Assembly (NCBI GenBank): GCA_003556835.1
Contig: PWQG01000365.1
Span: 1-38,848, forward strand
Length of the DNA stretch: 38,848 nt
DNA from: Gammaproteobacteria bacterium
GTDB lineage: Bacteria > Pseudomonadota > Gammaproteobacteria > Pseudomonadales > Pseudohongiellaceae
Direction of reading: 5' to 3'
The translations under genes were made by a program, and so were the position numbers. The notes below the pieces were generated by a model that searched no databases, had not been told where the DNA came from, and saw nothing but the letters and a program-made list of their open reading frames with translations. Positions 25,165 to 32,705 of the stretch are shown in pieces (within the stretch, counting starts at the first letter, position 1; every line of letters starts with the position of its first letter).

Positions 25165-25806
25165 GCTGTTGGGCTGGCGTGTGCCCCCTGCCCTGCACCT
25201 CGCCTGACACTTGACTCGCAGGGCACTCATCACCCGCACGCTTTTTCCTGATCGCTTGCTCATTCCTTCAGCTCCTGTCTTGTCGCCTGACCGACGCGGA
25301 ATTGCGCCGCTCGAATTCAGGCTAAGAGGGGTAGTCGGTAATGCAAGGGCAAACGGGGTTCTCAAGCCTTCCGGCCGAGTGACTGGTCAGGATCGAGATT
25401 CAGCTGGCAAATGAGTCAGCCCCAACCTCGACTTGACGAGCGTTGATCGGCTAGGCCGGAAGCGGCGAAATGCAATGGCTGGCAGAAGATGATTGGCAAT
25501 CTGGGGAACAAGGACCGTCGCGGGCGCCAGGCGCGGGTGGGTCATTACGGACGCAGTCTGCGCATCAGCCGCACCGGTGGTGTGTCGCTGCGCCATGCGG
25601 TGCGCGCCGGGCGGGTCGAACGACTTTGGGCGCACTTGTAGGACTTAGCCAGCGCACCTGTATCAAAACGTCAGGCTGTGTAGTCCTGACACCGATCGCT
25701 ACCTAAACATGTGAGCCTGCGAATGGACGCGAACGACGATATATGCCGGATTTTCACCGCCGTTCTGGGGTTGCATCGCACCCAAGGCAAGTAGCTCGCA
25801 GTATTC
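25165..25806. other. Non-coding stretch with one short coding-like remnant
   Basis: No full gene is supported between the XRE regulator and the end of the peptide-modification operon. Only the 50-codon frame at 25489-25641 looks translated. No clear hairpin terminator was seen for either flanking operon. Confidence 0.5.
25489..25641 (+). pseudogene. Short basic ORF, probable gene fragment
   Basis: 50 codons from ATG 25489 (MIGNLGNKDRRGRQARVGHY), continuing GRSLRISRTGGVSLRHAVRA and stopping at TAG. Codon usage is GC-rich and looks genuine. It recalls the N-terminus of a longer protein family with an RVSRTGGVALR-type motif, so it is probably a truncated copy. No ribosome site is convincing. 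Confidence 0.35.
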
Positions 25807-26940
25807 TCAACGTACGGGTGAAGTCTCTACTTGCGGAACCTTTTGAGCGGTATGTGCGCCACATTCGCAGTTTGGATGTGGCGGAAGATCAACAAAAGAT
25901 ATTTCATTGCTGAGGAAATTGAATTCCCCGCGTCGATTCAGCATCGCCGGCCTAAGACGTTCCGACTTCACAGCAAGCCTAATGACCTCCAATGAAGTCA
26001 GAGAAGAAGTAATCCCAACGAGTGGCGAGAGGCTTCCAAGATTTCGTTTTGGTCTCCAAAGTCTTCTGACCCCTCTAAGAGAATCATCTTCGAGTTCATC
26101 AAGACGCGCACGAGCGCACTCAAAACAGGAGGACTCTCCTGGGATAACTGTCATTCCAATGAGGCTGAGATGGAGGTTATATCCCCCGGCAATCACGTAG
26201 GAAATCTCCTCGACCATGCAGAAGCGGTTAAGCCATGCACTTGTTTGATCGACCGAAGGACTGTCAGCACAATTAACGAAAAGCGTCGGCTTTTCGCGTC
26301 CAAAAATCAAACCGAGATCCTCCTGTCGCCCAACCTCTCTGGAGATTGTCTCTATACTCATCCCCGAATCAATCTCGAGCAGAGCCGCCTTCAGAGCATG
26401 AACCTTCGGCAGTCCAATATCCTGACGTGAGAAAAGCGAGCGATTGAGGTTGGACTCTTCGATGATATCATTATCTATAAGTACAAACTCAGCAACACCC
26501 GACTGCGCTAATTGAATTGCGACCCAACTACCAACCGCGCCGCATCCGAGGATTCCAACTCTCGAATCTCTTATCCTCTGGAAGGCCTCAAATACCTCTG
26601 CTGCTGGAAAGTAGTCCCCGAGAAAGTTCAACACCCTGTAGAACTTACTCGCATTAATTCTTTCTCGAAGAGCCTTTGGCTCCACGATGCACTTTTCGTG
26701 AAGGAGCCCGACAAGGTGTGTGACATTTTCCTCTTTCACAGAGTAAGCTTCAGACACCTTTCGGAGACTATCTTTGCCATCGAGGCTAAGAATCACTTGG
26801 GCAATTTCAGGGGTAAAGCGAAAACGACGAGAGCGACGCGTTGATGATTGAAAAAAATCGAAGATGCTGTCCCCCAAGGGAACGATGGATACTGACGGCC
26901 TTACTAACCAGTGTTCGTCGTATGCAATTTTCCCGACCAT
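25807..26940 (-). CDS. RRE/PqqD-like plus ThiF/MccB-type E1 adenylating enzyme (second of pair)
   Basis: 377 aa. Residues ~10-90 look like a PqqD/RRE peptide-binding winged helix (WLVRPSVSIVPLGDSIFDFF, then IAQVILSLDGKDSLRKVSEA). Residues ~120-360 form a ThiF/E1 domain: nucleotide loop GCGAVGSW (132-139), NLNRSLF with the arginine finger at 167, a VNCADSP aspartate at 226, and zinc cysteines C272/C275 with C358/C360. All E1 adenylation hallmarks are present. This layout matches MccB and PaaA-type enzymes, which adenylate a carboxyl group of a ribosomal peptide. It starts 3 bp after the stop of the paralogous gene upstream. AT-rich codons compared with the flanks suggest transfer as a unit. 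The chemistry of the product is unknown. Confidence 0.85.
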   Translation of the reverse strand: MVGKIAYDEHWLVRPSVSIVPLGDSIFDFFQSSTRRSRRFRFTPEIAQVILSLDGKDSLRKVSEAYSVKEENVTHLVGLLHEKCIVEPKALRERINASKFYRVLNFLGDYFPAAEVFEAFQRIRDSRVGILGCGAVGSWVAIQLAQSGVAEFVLIDNDIIEESNLNRSLFSRQDIGLPKVHALKAALLEIDSGMSIETISREVGRQEDLGLIFGREKPTLFVNCADSPSVDQTSAWLNRFCMVEEISYVIAGGYNLHLSLIGMTVIPGESSCFECARARLDELEDDSLRGVRRLWRPKRNLGSLSPLVGITSSLTSLEVIRLAVKSERLRPAMLNRRGEFNFLSNEISFVDLPPHPNCECGAHTAQKVPQVETSPVR

Positions 26941-26943
26941 TTT

Positions 26944-28083
26944 CTAGTGACCGAAAACGCTACTGCATGTTGGGCATGTCGGGTTTCTCGCAACCTCAAA
27001 ACTGTCGATGCGGTAGTTATCGAACAAAAACTCTCCTCGGCCCTTCTGGGTGTCTTCATGGCTTGTTGTTGCGAAAAACCTGTAAACCTTGAGGGCGGCC
27101 ACAGATGCTGAAAATATTGCTAGCGAACAGAGTCCACCAAAACCAAAACGTCTGTCATCAACGGGATGAGGAGCTGGCTTCCAGTCCTGTAGAGCTGCTT
27201 CAAAATGCGTTGCATAGCAGTCGGCGCATGGGGTGACACCTGGGATTATCATTTCGCTCAAGCAACCCAAATGAGCATCAAACCCTCCAGCCACAAGCAG
27301 TGGAAGTTTTTTCGTCACACAGTAGCGTGAGAGTTTGATACTGGTTGCGCCAATATAGGGTTCGTCAGCAGTATTTATAATAAGCGTTATGCCTGTACCG
27401 ATAAGGGACTCAATCTCTGTGTCTATGTCGAGAGCGGCTCGTCGTATTTCGACCTCAGGGTCAATTGCCTCCGATCTTATGTATGATCTGGCTACCTCTG
27501 CCTTGGAGGCACCGAGCATGTTCTCTTGGTAAAAGGCATTGCGGGTCGCGTCTGCAGGTCTAAGCGGCTTAGGGTCAACGATCACGAATCGTCGAAACCC
27601 CATAGCAACCAGTTCTTTTACGATCCAACTGCCTACTGCACCAACACCGAAGATTGCGATTTTCGCATTCATGATTCTGCGAAAAACAGCCGCGGCTTTT
27701 TCTGTTGTTTCTTCAGTATCCAGCAAGAAGTTCAGCTGCCGTGAGTACCGTAAAGTCCGGTGATCAGGGAATTGCTGTGTCATCCACTCTTTTTCGACAA
27801 GAATTCCCCGTTGAAAAAGATAATTGGCAAATGCCAGAAACGCCGGAGGACGATTAGCATCCTCAGTCAAGAATTGCCCAGTAAATCGGTCTTGCAACTC
27901 GCCTAAAGAGGCTTCTCCATCAAACCATTCGAGCGTTGCGACAAGTTCAGGAATAACGCGGAGGCGTATCCGTTTCCGCGTGGAAAGGAAAACGAAATGA
28001 GTGACAGAATCAGGGGATAAATACACATCAACTCCGTCCCTGAGCCAGAGACGGAGCGATCGGGAGAAACCAGTAATATTCAA
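26944..28083 (-). CDS. RRE/PqqD-like plus ThiF/MccB-type E1 adenylating enzyme (first of pair)
   Basis: 379 aa, probably starting at a TTG that overlaps the precursor stop (TATTGAAT), which implies translational coupling. Residues ~17-98 form an RRE-like domain (VDVYLSPDSVTHFVFLS, then LVATLEWFDGEASLGELQDRF). The E1 domain spans ~140-375: GVGAVGSW (146-153), ADATRNAFY with Arg181, NTADEP with Asp240, and zinc cysteines C286/C289 and C370/C373. Compared with its partner, the NLNR arginine-finger motif is altered to DATR, so the two may have different tasks (for example adenylation versus a docking or second step). The similar layout indicates an old duplication. I expect it to bind the 69-aa peptide encoded just upstream. 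Confidence 0.85.
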   Translation of the reverse strand: MNITGFSRSLRLWLRDGVDVYLSPDSVTHFVFLSTRKRIRLRVIPELVATLEWFDGEASLGELQDRFTGQFLTEDANRPPAFLAFANYLFQRGILVEKEWMTQQFPDHRTLRYSRQLNFLLDTEETTEKAAAVFRRIMNAKIAIFGVGAVGSWIVKELVAMGFRRFVIVDPKPLRPADATRNAFYQENMLGASKAEVARSYIRSEAIDPEVEIRRAALDIDTEIESLIGTGITLIINTADEPYIGATSIKLSRYCVTKKLPLLVAGGFDAHLGCLSEMIIPGVTPCADCYATHFEAALQDWKPAPHPVDDRRFGFGGLCSLAIFSASVAALKVYRFFATTSHEDTQKGRGEFLFDNYRIDSFEVARNPTCPTCSSVFGH

Positions 28084-28289
28084 TACTGAATCTGCCCACC
28101 CCGAACATCCAGAAATTTCGCCCAGTCCTCATCGCTGGCGACAAAGGTGGCATCAGCACTACAAGTCCTTGTGCAGCAGTCTGAACGCGACCCGGAGCAG
28201 TCCTTTGTATACGCCGCTGCGTTGGTCATTCCTTCAGTGATTTCTAATTCTTCGAAGCCGTGGGTCCGCAAGCTGAATTTTTGTTCCAT
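28080..28289 (-). CDS. Candidate RiPP precursor peptide
   Basis: 69 aa. The first ~29 residues (MEQKFSLRTHGFEELEITEG) are charged and could be a leader. A compact Cys-containing segment follows, CSGSRSDCCTRTC (Cys31, 38, 39, 43), then a tail with an acidic patch and Trp (ASDEDWAKFLDVRGG, ending QIQY). Small size, a cysteine cluster, first place in the operon, its own promoter and two RRE-E1 enzymes directly behind it are the marks of a ribosomal peptide precursor. The stop overlaps the TTG start of the first enzyme. The ribosome site is weak (GAG only). Whether the cysteines or the C-terminus are modified cannot be told. It might instead be a small carrier protein with a GG motif near its end, as in ubiquitin-like precursors, but its length and pattern do not look beta-grasp. 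Confidence 0.7.
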   Translation of the reverse strand: MEQKFSLRTHGFEELEITEGMTNAAAYTKDCSGSRSDCCTRTCSADATFVASDEDWAKFLDVRGGQIQY

Positions 28290-28325
28290 CGAGATATGCT
28301 CTATCTAAACGCCAATCGAACACTC

Positions 28326-28355
28326 ATTCTAAAGTTTTGTCCGGGCACGAGTCAA
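28326..28355 (-). promoter_or_regulatory. Sigma-70-type promoter of the peptide operon
   Basis: On the minus strand TTGACT (28355-28350) and TAGAAT (28331-28326) are separated by 18 bp, each one mismatch from consensus. Transcription would begin about 30 nt before the precursor ATG at 28289. No other strong promoter was seen between here and the NucS-like gene's stop. Confidence 0.65.
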
Positions 28356-28433
28356 TCGGGAGCCCGCCCGAAAGCTGACAGGATGCGCATCACTGAGGAC
28401 GAGGTAAGCGGCCTACAGATTTGAATGAAAAGT

Positions 28434-29528
28434 CTATTCATCTTGAAGTGAGAAATGCATTTTGAGTCGCTCGACCGTATGCCGCCACTTTGGAGTTTTC
28501 GGGGCGCAGACGGTGTTCTGATTACCGAATAGCCCTACCTCGTTGATGGCGCGCTCAAGCGGGACCGTCTCGAGCCAGTCGACCGGGACGAAATACTCGC
28601 TTTTCTCTGGATCTGCCTCGAACTGGCGGTGGTAGTGTCCACCGCGCAGTACCTCGAGCGCAGGCTGCAGGGTCCCGTCCTGGCCCGATAGCTCGTACTC
28701 GGCAGCCGGGACGGGGGCACCGCGGACGCGGCCGACGCCGACGAAACCGAAGCCAGGCGCCTTGACCCAGATGCGGTCGCCGGGCTCGAGCATGTTCAGG
28801 GTGCCGCTGTACCAGGCTCCGCCACCCGCGCTGATGAACCCATGCTCCACCGCCTCGGGCCAGGAGCGCGCCTCGCTGTGGCCGAAAGAGGCGTAATACT
28901 CCCCGTTCCAGGGCTCTTTTTCAGACGCCCGGCGACCACTGGTCGACGCCGCCACCTGGGTTTCGACGGGATCGTGCAGCCAGGCGCGACTAAGCAGCGG
29001 CCCGTCTGGAGTCTCGAAGACCTGGAAACACAACACGTTGATGGCGATGTCGCGGCGGTTGAGGTAGCCGACGATGCGCTCGCTGGCCGCATCCAGTGCA
29101 GAGGCGACGATGACGATCTGGTGGCTCTGGTTCAGGGCGTCCTCGTCCAGCAGCTGGCCGAAGCGCTCCCGGAAGGCCTGGCCGAGGTCACCGCCGGCTG
29201 AGAATCGGCCATAGATGCGGCTCAGGTCATCCGCCTCCAGCGATTCGGCCCAGCTGGCGTAGTCCAGCGCCTGGGCCACCACCTCCCGCGGGGTGCGGGC
29301 GCGCTTGAGTTCGATCAGAATCAGCGCCCCGTCCGGCGCCAGCGCCAGCAGGTCGATCCGACCGCCGTGGCCCGTGTCTTCCTGGCGGCCGATGATCATC
29401 CATTCCGGCGACAGGATTTCCGGCGCGGCGACGATCATGTCTTCGAGCAACGCCTCGCTGTCGAGCCGGGACTCATTCAGCGGCTGGGGATTGCGGCCGA
29501 CTTTCCAGATGCTGTGGCGGATGGGCAT
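28434..29528 (-). CDS. NucS/DUF91-like PD-(D/E)XK endonuclease in a type I RM operon
   Basis: 364 aa from ATG 29528 (MPIRHSIWKVG), one base after the hsdS stop; the longer track ORF is hsdS sequence in another frame. The N-terminal half carries GHGGRIDLLALAPDGALILI followed by ELKRARTPREVVAQALDYAS. The Asp of RIDLL and the E-x-K of ELKR are a PD-(D/E)XK active site, as in NucS/RecB-like enzymes. A C-terminal domain (about 215-364) is strand-rich (GDRIWVKAPGFGFVGVGRVR) and looks like a small nucleic-acid-binding fold. It is the fourth gene of the hsdR-hsdM-hsdS operon, with no gap, so it is probably expressed with the RM system. Whether it takes part in restriction or is an independent defence nuclease is unknown. 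Confidence 0.85.
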   Translation of the reverse strand: MPIRHSIWKVGRNPQPLNESRLDSEALLEDMIVAAPEILSPEWMIIGRQEDTGHGGRIDLLALAPDGALILIELKRARTPREVVAQALDYASWAESLEADDLSRIYGRFSAGGDLGQAFRERFGQLLDEDALNQSHQIVIVASALDAASERIVGYLNRRDIAINVLCFQVFETPDGPLLSRAWLHDPVETQVAASTSGRRASEKEPWNGEYYASFGHSEARSWPEAVEHGFISAGGGAWYSGTLNMLEPGDRIWVKAPGFGFVGVGRVRGAPVPAAEYELSGQDGTLQPALEVLRGGHYHRQFEADPEKSEYFVPVDWLETVPLERAINEVGLFGNQNTVCAPKTPKWRHTVERLKMHFSLQDE

Positions 29529-29529
29529 G

Positions 29530-31257
29530 TCAGGCGGCCTCGCGTTCCGGGGCTGTCTCGGCCAGTGCCTCATGCAGCAGAGCATCAAGTAGATGGGTTC
29601 GAGAGGTTTCGGCGGTGGTGAGGGCGGCTTCCAACTGGTCGCAGAGGGCCATGAGGGCATCGACCTTGGCCACGATGCGATGTTGTTCGGCGAGAGGTGG
29701 GAGGGGCTGCAAAGACATGCGCATGTCTCTAACATTTACGTGCTTCGCGCCAATTCCCTTATGCAGCGTCAGGAGTCTGCGAAGCGCTGAAGGCTCTGAT
29801 ATTGCCAACTTAAACCATTCAGAACTAACGACTGGGCTGGGGCGAAACAGCATAACTCTCTGCCCAAGGCAACATTTGAGTCCAGCCGGTACGATGACCG
29901 TCTCCCCAACACTACCTTCTCGTGCAAAAACCACATCCCCTGGTCGCGGAATCAATCTCTTGTTCCGCACCGCAGAAGTTTCTTCCGAAACAAACCTCAG
30001 CTTTTCATAAAGCAACCCAGAGGACTTGACACTGTTGGTATCTAGGCATGCAATCCCGCTCTCCGCAAACTTCGGCGTAGAGTGAGGGCAATCGACAATC
30101 TCCTCGCAAATCTCCTCCGCCGTCACCCAAATCCAAGAAGGGGGGAGCTTATTGGGCGGGCTTGACTTCACTGCTCTCCAAGCCTCAAGAAGTTTTGTGC
30201 GTTTCCCTTTAGTCAGGCCAGACAATTTCTCGCTTAGCCACTGATCCAGCCCCTCTGAAATCGGCACATCGGAAGGGGTTTGTTCTTCTAACCTGCCTTG
30301 GACCGCGAGGTTGAGGATAGTCTGGCGGAGTTGCTTGATTTGGTCGGGACGGGTGGTGAGTGCGGGGAGCGTGTCGATGGCGAAGCGGGCGTGGGTGGGG
30401 AAGGTTTCGGGCTCTGCGTCGGCGGCGGTCAGGCGGGCGAGGCTGGAAACGGTCAGTCGGTCGCGGGTCGCCTCGCGCTGCTGCCGCGCCGCCTCCACCC
30501 GATCCAGGAGCCCCATCAATTCCTCCACCTTCGCCACGATCCGTCGCTGCTCGGCGAGGGGTGGGAGGGGAAAAGGTGAGCCAGCAAAATAGTCAGCCGG
30601 CACGCGCTTCTGACCAGCAGTACCGGTCATTCGGGGTATGCCAATCTCAATAAATTGCGGGCTCTTGAGGAAAGTAACGATGTAATCGGCTTCCACAAGG
30701 ATCGGGCGAATTACATGCAGCTCGGTCGTTCCCGCTCCGATGCCGCCTGTCAGGCCTCGAAACACGGTCGACTTGCCATTCTCAAAGCAAGGCGTGATCT
30801 TCGCCAGGCCAACATCTCCCTCGGCAAAATGGGTGTAGCCCTTCTTGATATCGCCCCAGGACCGTACCTCATGCTTATTGGGCACACCGTACTCGGCAGC
30901 AATCATCGGCATGGGGACGAATGATGCTTCCAAGTCATCCTCGGCCTCATTCCGGGGACTCACCAAACCAAGCTGCCCTAGCTGCGTCCAGACCCAACCA
31001 CTCGGCACCGAAAACGGCAGGTCACTTTGGTCCAGAGACGAAATATCCCTTGGTTTCCGGGCCACACCGGCCTTTACCAAGCTCGCTTTCTCAGCCCCAA
31101 CCCGCTTCAACAACTCCGCCGCCGGCTCATCATTTGGGTCTTGCTCCACCAGCTTTCCCCTAACCGCCAAGTCCAGCACAAAGCGCCGCAGCCGTGAAAT
31201 GGCGTCAGGCGCCTCGGCAACCTTTTCGTAGAGCGCGAGGAGTTGATCCGCATTCAT
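29530..31257 (-). CDS. hsdS: Type I restriction-modification specificity subunit
   Basis: 575 aa. Two target-recognition domains are present, each followed by the usual conserved helix: LPPLAEQRRIVAKVEELMGL near residue 235 and LPPLAEQHRIVAKVDALMAL near 520. Each half also begins with a similar segment (SRLRRFVLDLAVRGKL, IKQLRQTILNLAVQGRL). The protein sets the bipartite DNA sequence recognised by the methylase and nuclease. Its start overlaps the hsdM stop by four bases (ATGA). The recognition-domain DNA (about 29700-30260 and 30600-31000) is less GC-rich than the conserved parts, as expected for exchanged TRDs. Both halves look intact. Confidence 0.93.
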   Translation of the reverse strand: MNADQLLALYEKVAEAPDAISRLRRFVLDLAVRGKLVEQDPNDEPAAELLKRVGAEKASLVKAGVARKPRDISSLDQSDLPFSVPSGWVWTQLGQLGLVSPRNEAEDDLEASFVPMPMIAAEYGVPNKHEVRSWGDIKKGYTHFAEGDVGLAKITPCFENGKSTVFRGLTGGIGAGTTELHVIRPILVEADYIVTFLKSPQFIEIGIPRMTGTAGQKRVPADYFAGSPFPLPPLAEQRRIVAKVEELMGLLDRVEAARQQREATRDRLTVSSLARLTAADAEPETFPTHARFAIDTLPALTTRPDQIKQLRQTILNLAVQGRLEEQTPSDVPISEGLDQWLSEKLSGLTKGKRTKLLEAWRAVKSSPPNKLPPSWIWVTAEEICEEIVDCPHSTPKFAESGIACLDTNSVKSSGLLYEKLRFVSEETSAVRNKRLIPRPGDVVFAREGSVGETVIVPAGLKCCLGQRVMLFRPSPVVSSEWFKLAISEPSALRRLLTLHKGIGAKHVNVRDMRMSLQPLPPLAEQHRIVAKVDALMALCDQLEAALTTAETSRTHLLDALLHEALAETAPEREAA

Positions 31258-32702
31258 CGCGCCAGCGCCTCGGACAGAATTGTTTTCAACTGGTCACGCA
31301 GGGCCGCCACATCGGCCTCAGCCGCCGTCAGATCCTCCAGCAGGCTCTCCGGGTCGCCATGATCTTCCTCGACGGTATGCGGGTTCTTGATATCGAGGTT
31401 GTACCCCCGGGTCTTGATGTCGTCAGCCGAGACCTTCCAGGCGCGCTCGTTCTCCACCCTGCCCTCGCGCTTGGCGCCGCCCCACCATTCGGCACAGTCA
31501 GCCAGGTGCTCCAGCTTGATCGGGCGCGTCATGGAATAGGCTTTCTGTCCTTCGGGCACCTGGTGTTCCCAGAACCAGGTCTCGCGGGTTGGTGCGCCCT
31601 TTTCGAAGAACAGCAGATTGGTGCCGATGGAGGCATAGGGTCGGAACACGGAGTTGGGCAGGCGGACGATGGTGTGCAGATTGCACTCCTCCATCAGCTG
31701 CTCCTTGAGCCGGGTCTTGACGCCCTCGCCGAACAGCGAACCGTCGGGCAGCACCACCGCGGCGCGGCCGCCGGGCTTGAGCAGGCGGATGATCAGGGCC
31801 AGGAACAGGTCGGCCGTCTCTCGGGTGCGGAAGTGCTGGGGGAAGTTGGATTCGATCCCGTCTTCCTCGCGGCCGCCGAAGGGCGGATTGGTCAGGACGA
31901 TATCGACGCGCTCGTCCTTGCTCCAGGAGATGTAGGGCCGGGCCAGGGTGTTGTCGTGGCGCAGGAATGAGGGGTCTTCGATGCCGTGCAGCAGCATGTT
32001 GGTCACGGCCAGCATGTGCGGCAGCTGCTTCTTCTCCACGGCGCGCAGCGAGCCCTGCATGCGGGTCTCGTCCTCCGGCCGCTTGACGTAGTGCTCGCGC
32101 ATGTGGCGGATGGCGCAGGTCAGGAAGCCGCCCGTGCCACAGGCCGGGTCGAACAGCGTCTCGCCGGGCTTGGGGTCGGTCATCTGCACCATGAACGAGG
32201 TCACCGCCCGCGGGGTGTAATACTCGCCGGCGTTGCCTGCCGACTGCAGGTCGTTGAGGATCTGCTCGTAGATGTCGCCGAAGTGCTGGCGCTCGCTCAG
32301 GTTGTTGAAGTCGATGCCGTTGATCTTGTTGACCACCTGGCGCATCAGCTGGCCAGACTTCATGAAGTTGTAGGCGTCCTCAAACACATCGCGAACCGTG
32401 CGAGCACGCGGCGTGCGCGGCGCCAGGCCCTTGAGTGTCGGGAACAGGTCGTCGTTGACGAAGTTCAGCAACTCGTCGCCGGTAATCCCCTCCGGATCAG
32501 CCGCCCAGCTGCGCCACTGCAACCGCTCGGGGATCGGGGAGCGGTAATCGTCCTTGAGCAGCTCCAGTTCCTGATCCTGATCGTCGATGATCTTGAGGAA
32601 AAACATCCAGCACAGCTGGCTGATGCGCTGGGCATCGCCGTCGACGCCAGTGTCCTGACGCATGATGTCCTGGATGGATTTAACGAGGGTTCTGACGGAC
32701 AT
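31254..32702 (-). CDS. hsdM: Type I restriction-modification DNA methyltransferase subunit
   Basis: 482 aa, the normal size for HsdM. The N-terminal helical domain (SVRTLVKSIQDIMRQDTGVD, then QLCWMFFLKIIDDQDQE) is followed by an N6-adenine methylase core: SAM motif LFDPACGTGGFL and catalytic NPPFGG. It methylates adenine in the sequence chosen by HsdS and forms the M2S and R2M2S complexes. It lies between hsdR (3 bp gap) and hsdS (4 bp overlap). All motifs are intact, so the host DNA should be protected. Confidence 0.95.
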   Translation of the reverse strand: MSVRTLVKSIQDIMRQDTGVDGDAQRISQLCWMFFLKIIDDQDQELELLKDDYRSPIPERLQWRSWAADPEGITGDELLNFVNDDLFPTLKGLAPRTPRARTVRDVFEDAYNFMKSGQLMRQVVNKINGIDFNNLSERQHFGDIYEQILNDLQSAGNAGEYYTPRAVTSFMVQMTDPKPGETLFDPACGTGGFLTCAIRHMREHYVKRPEDETRMQGSLRAVEKKQLPHMLAVTNMLLHGIEDPSFLRHDNTLARPYISWSKDERVDIVLTNPPFGGREEDGIESNFPQHFRTRETADLFLALIIRLLKPGGRAAVVLPDGSLFGEGVKTRLKEQLMEECNLHTIVRLPNSVFRPYASIGTNLLFFEKGAPTRETWFWEHQVPEGQKAYSMTRPIKLEHLADCAEWWGGAKREGRVENERAWKVSADDIKTRGYNLDIKNPHTVEEDHGDPESLLEDLTAAEADVAALRDQLKTILSEALAR

Positions 32703-32705
32703 TCT

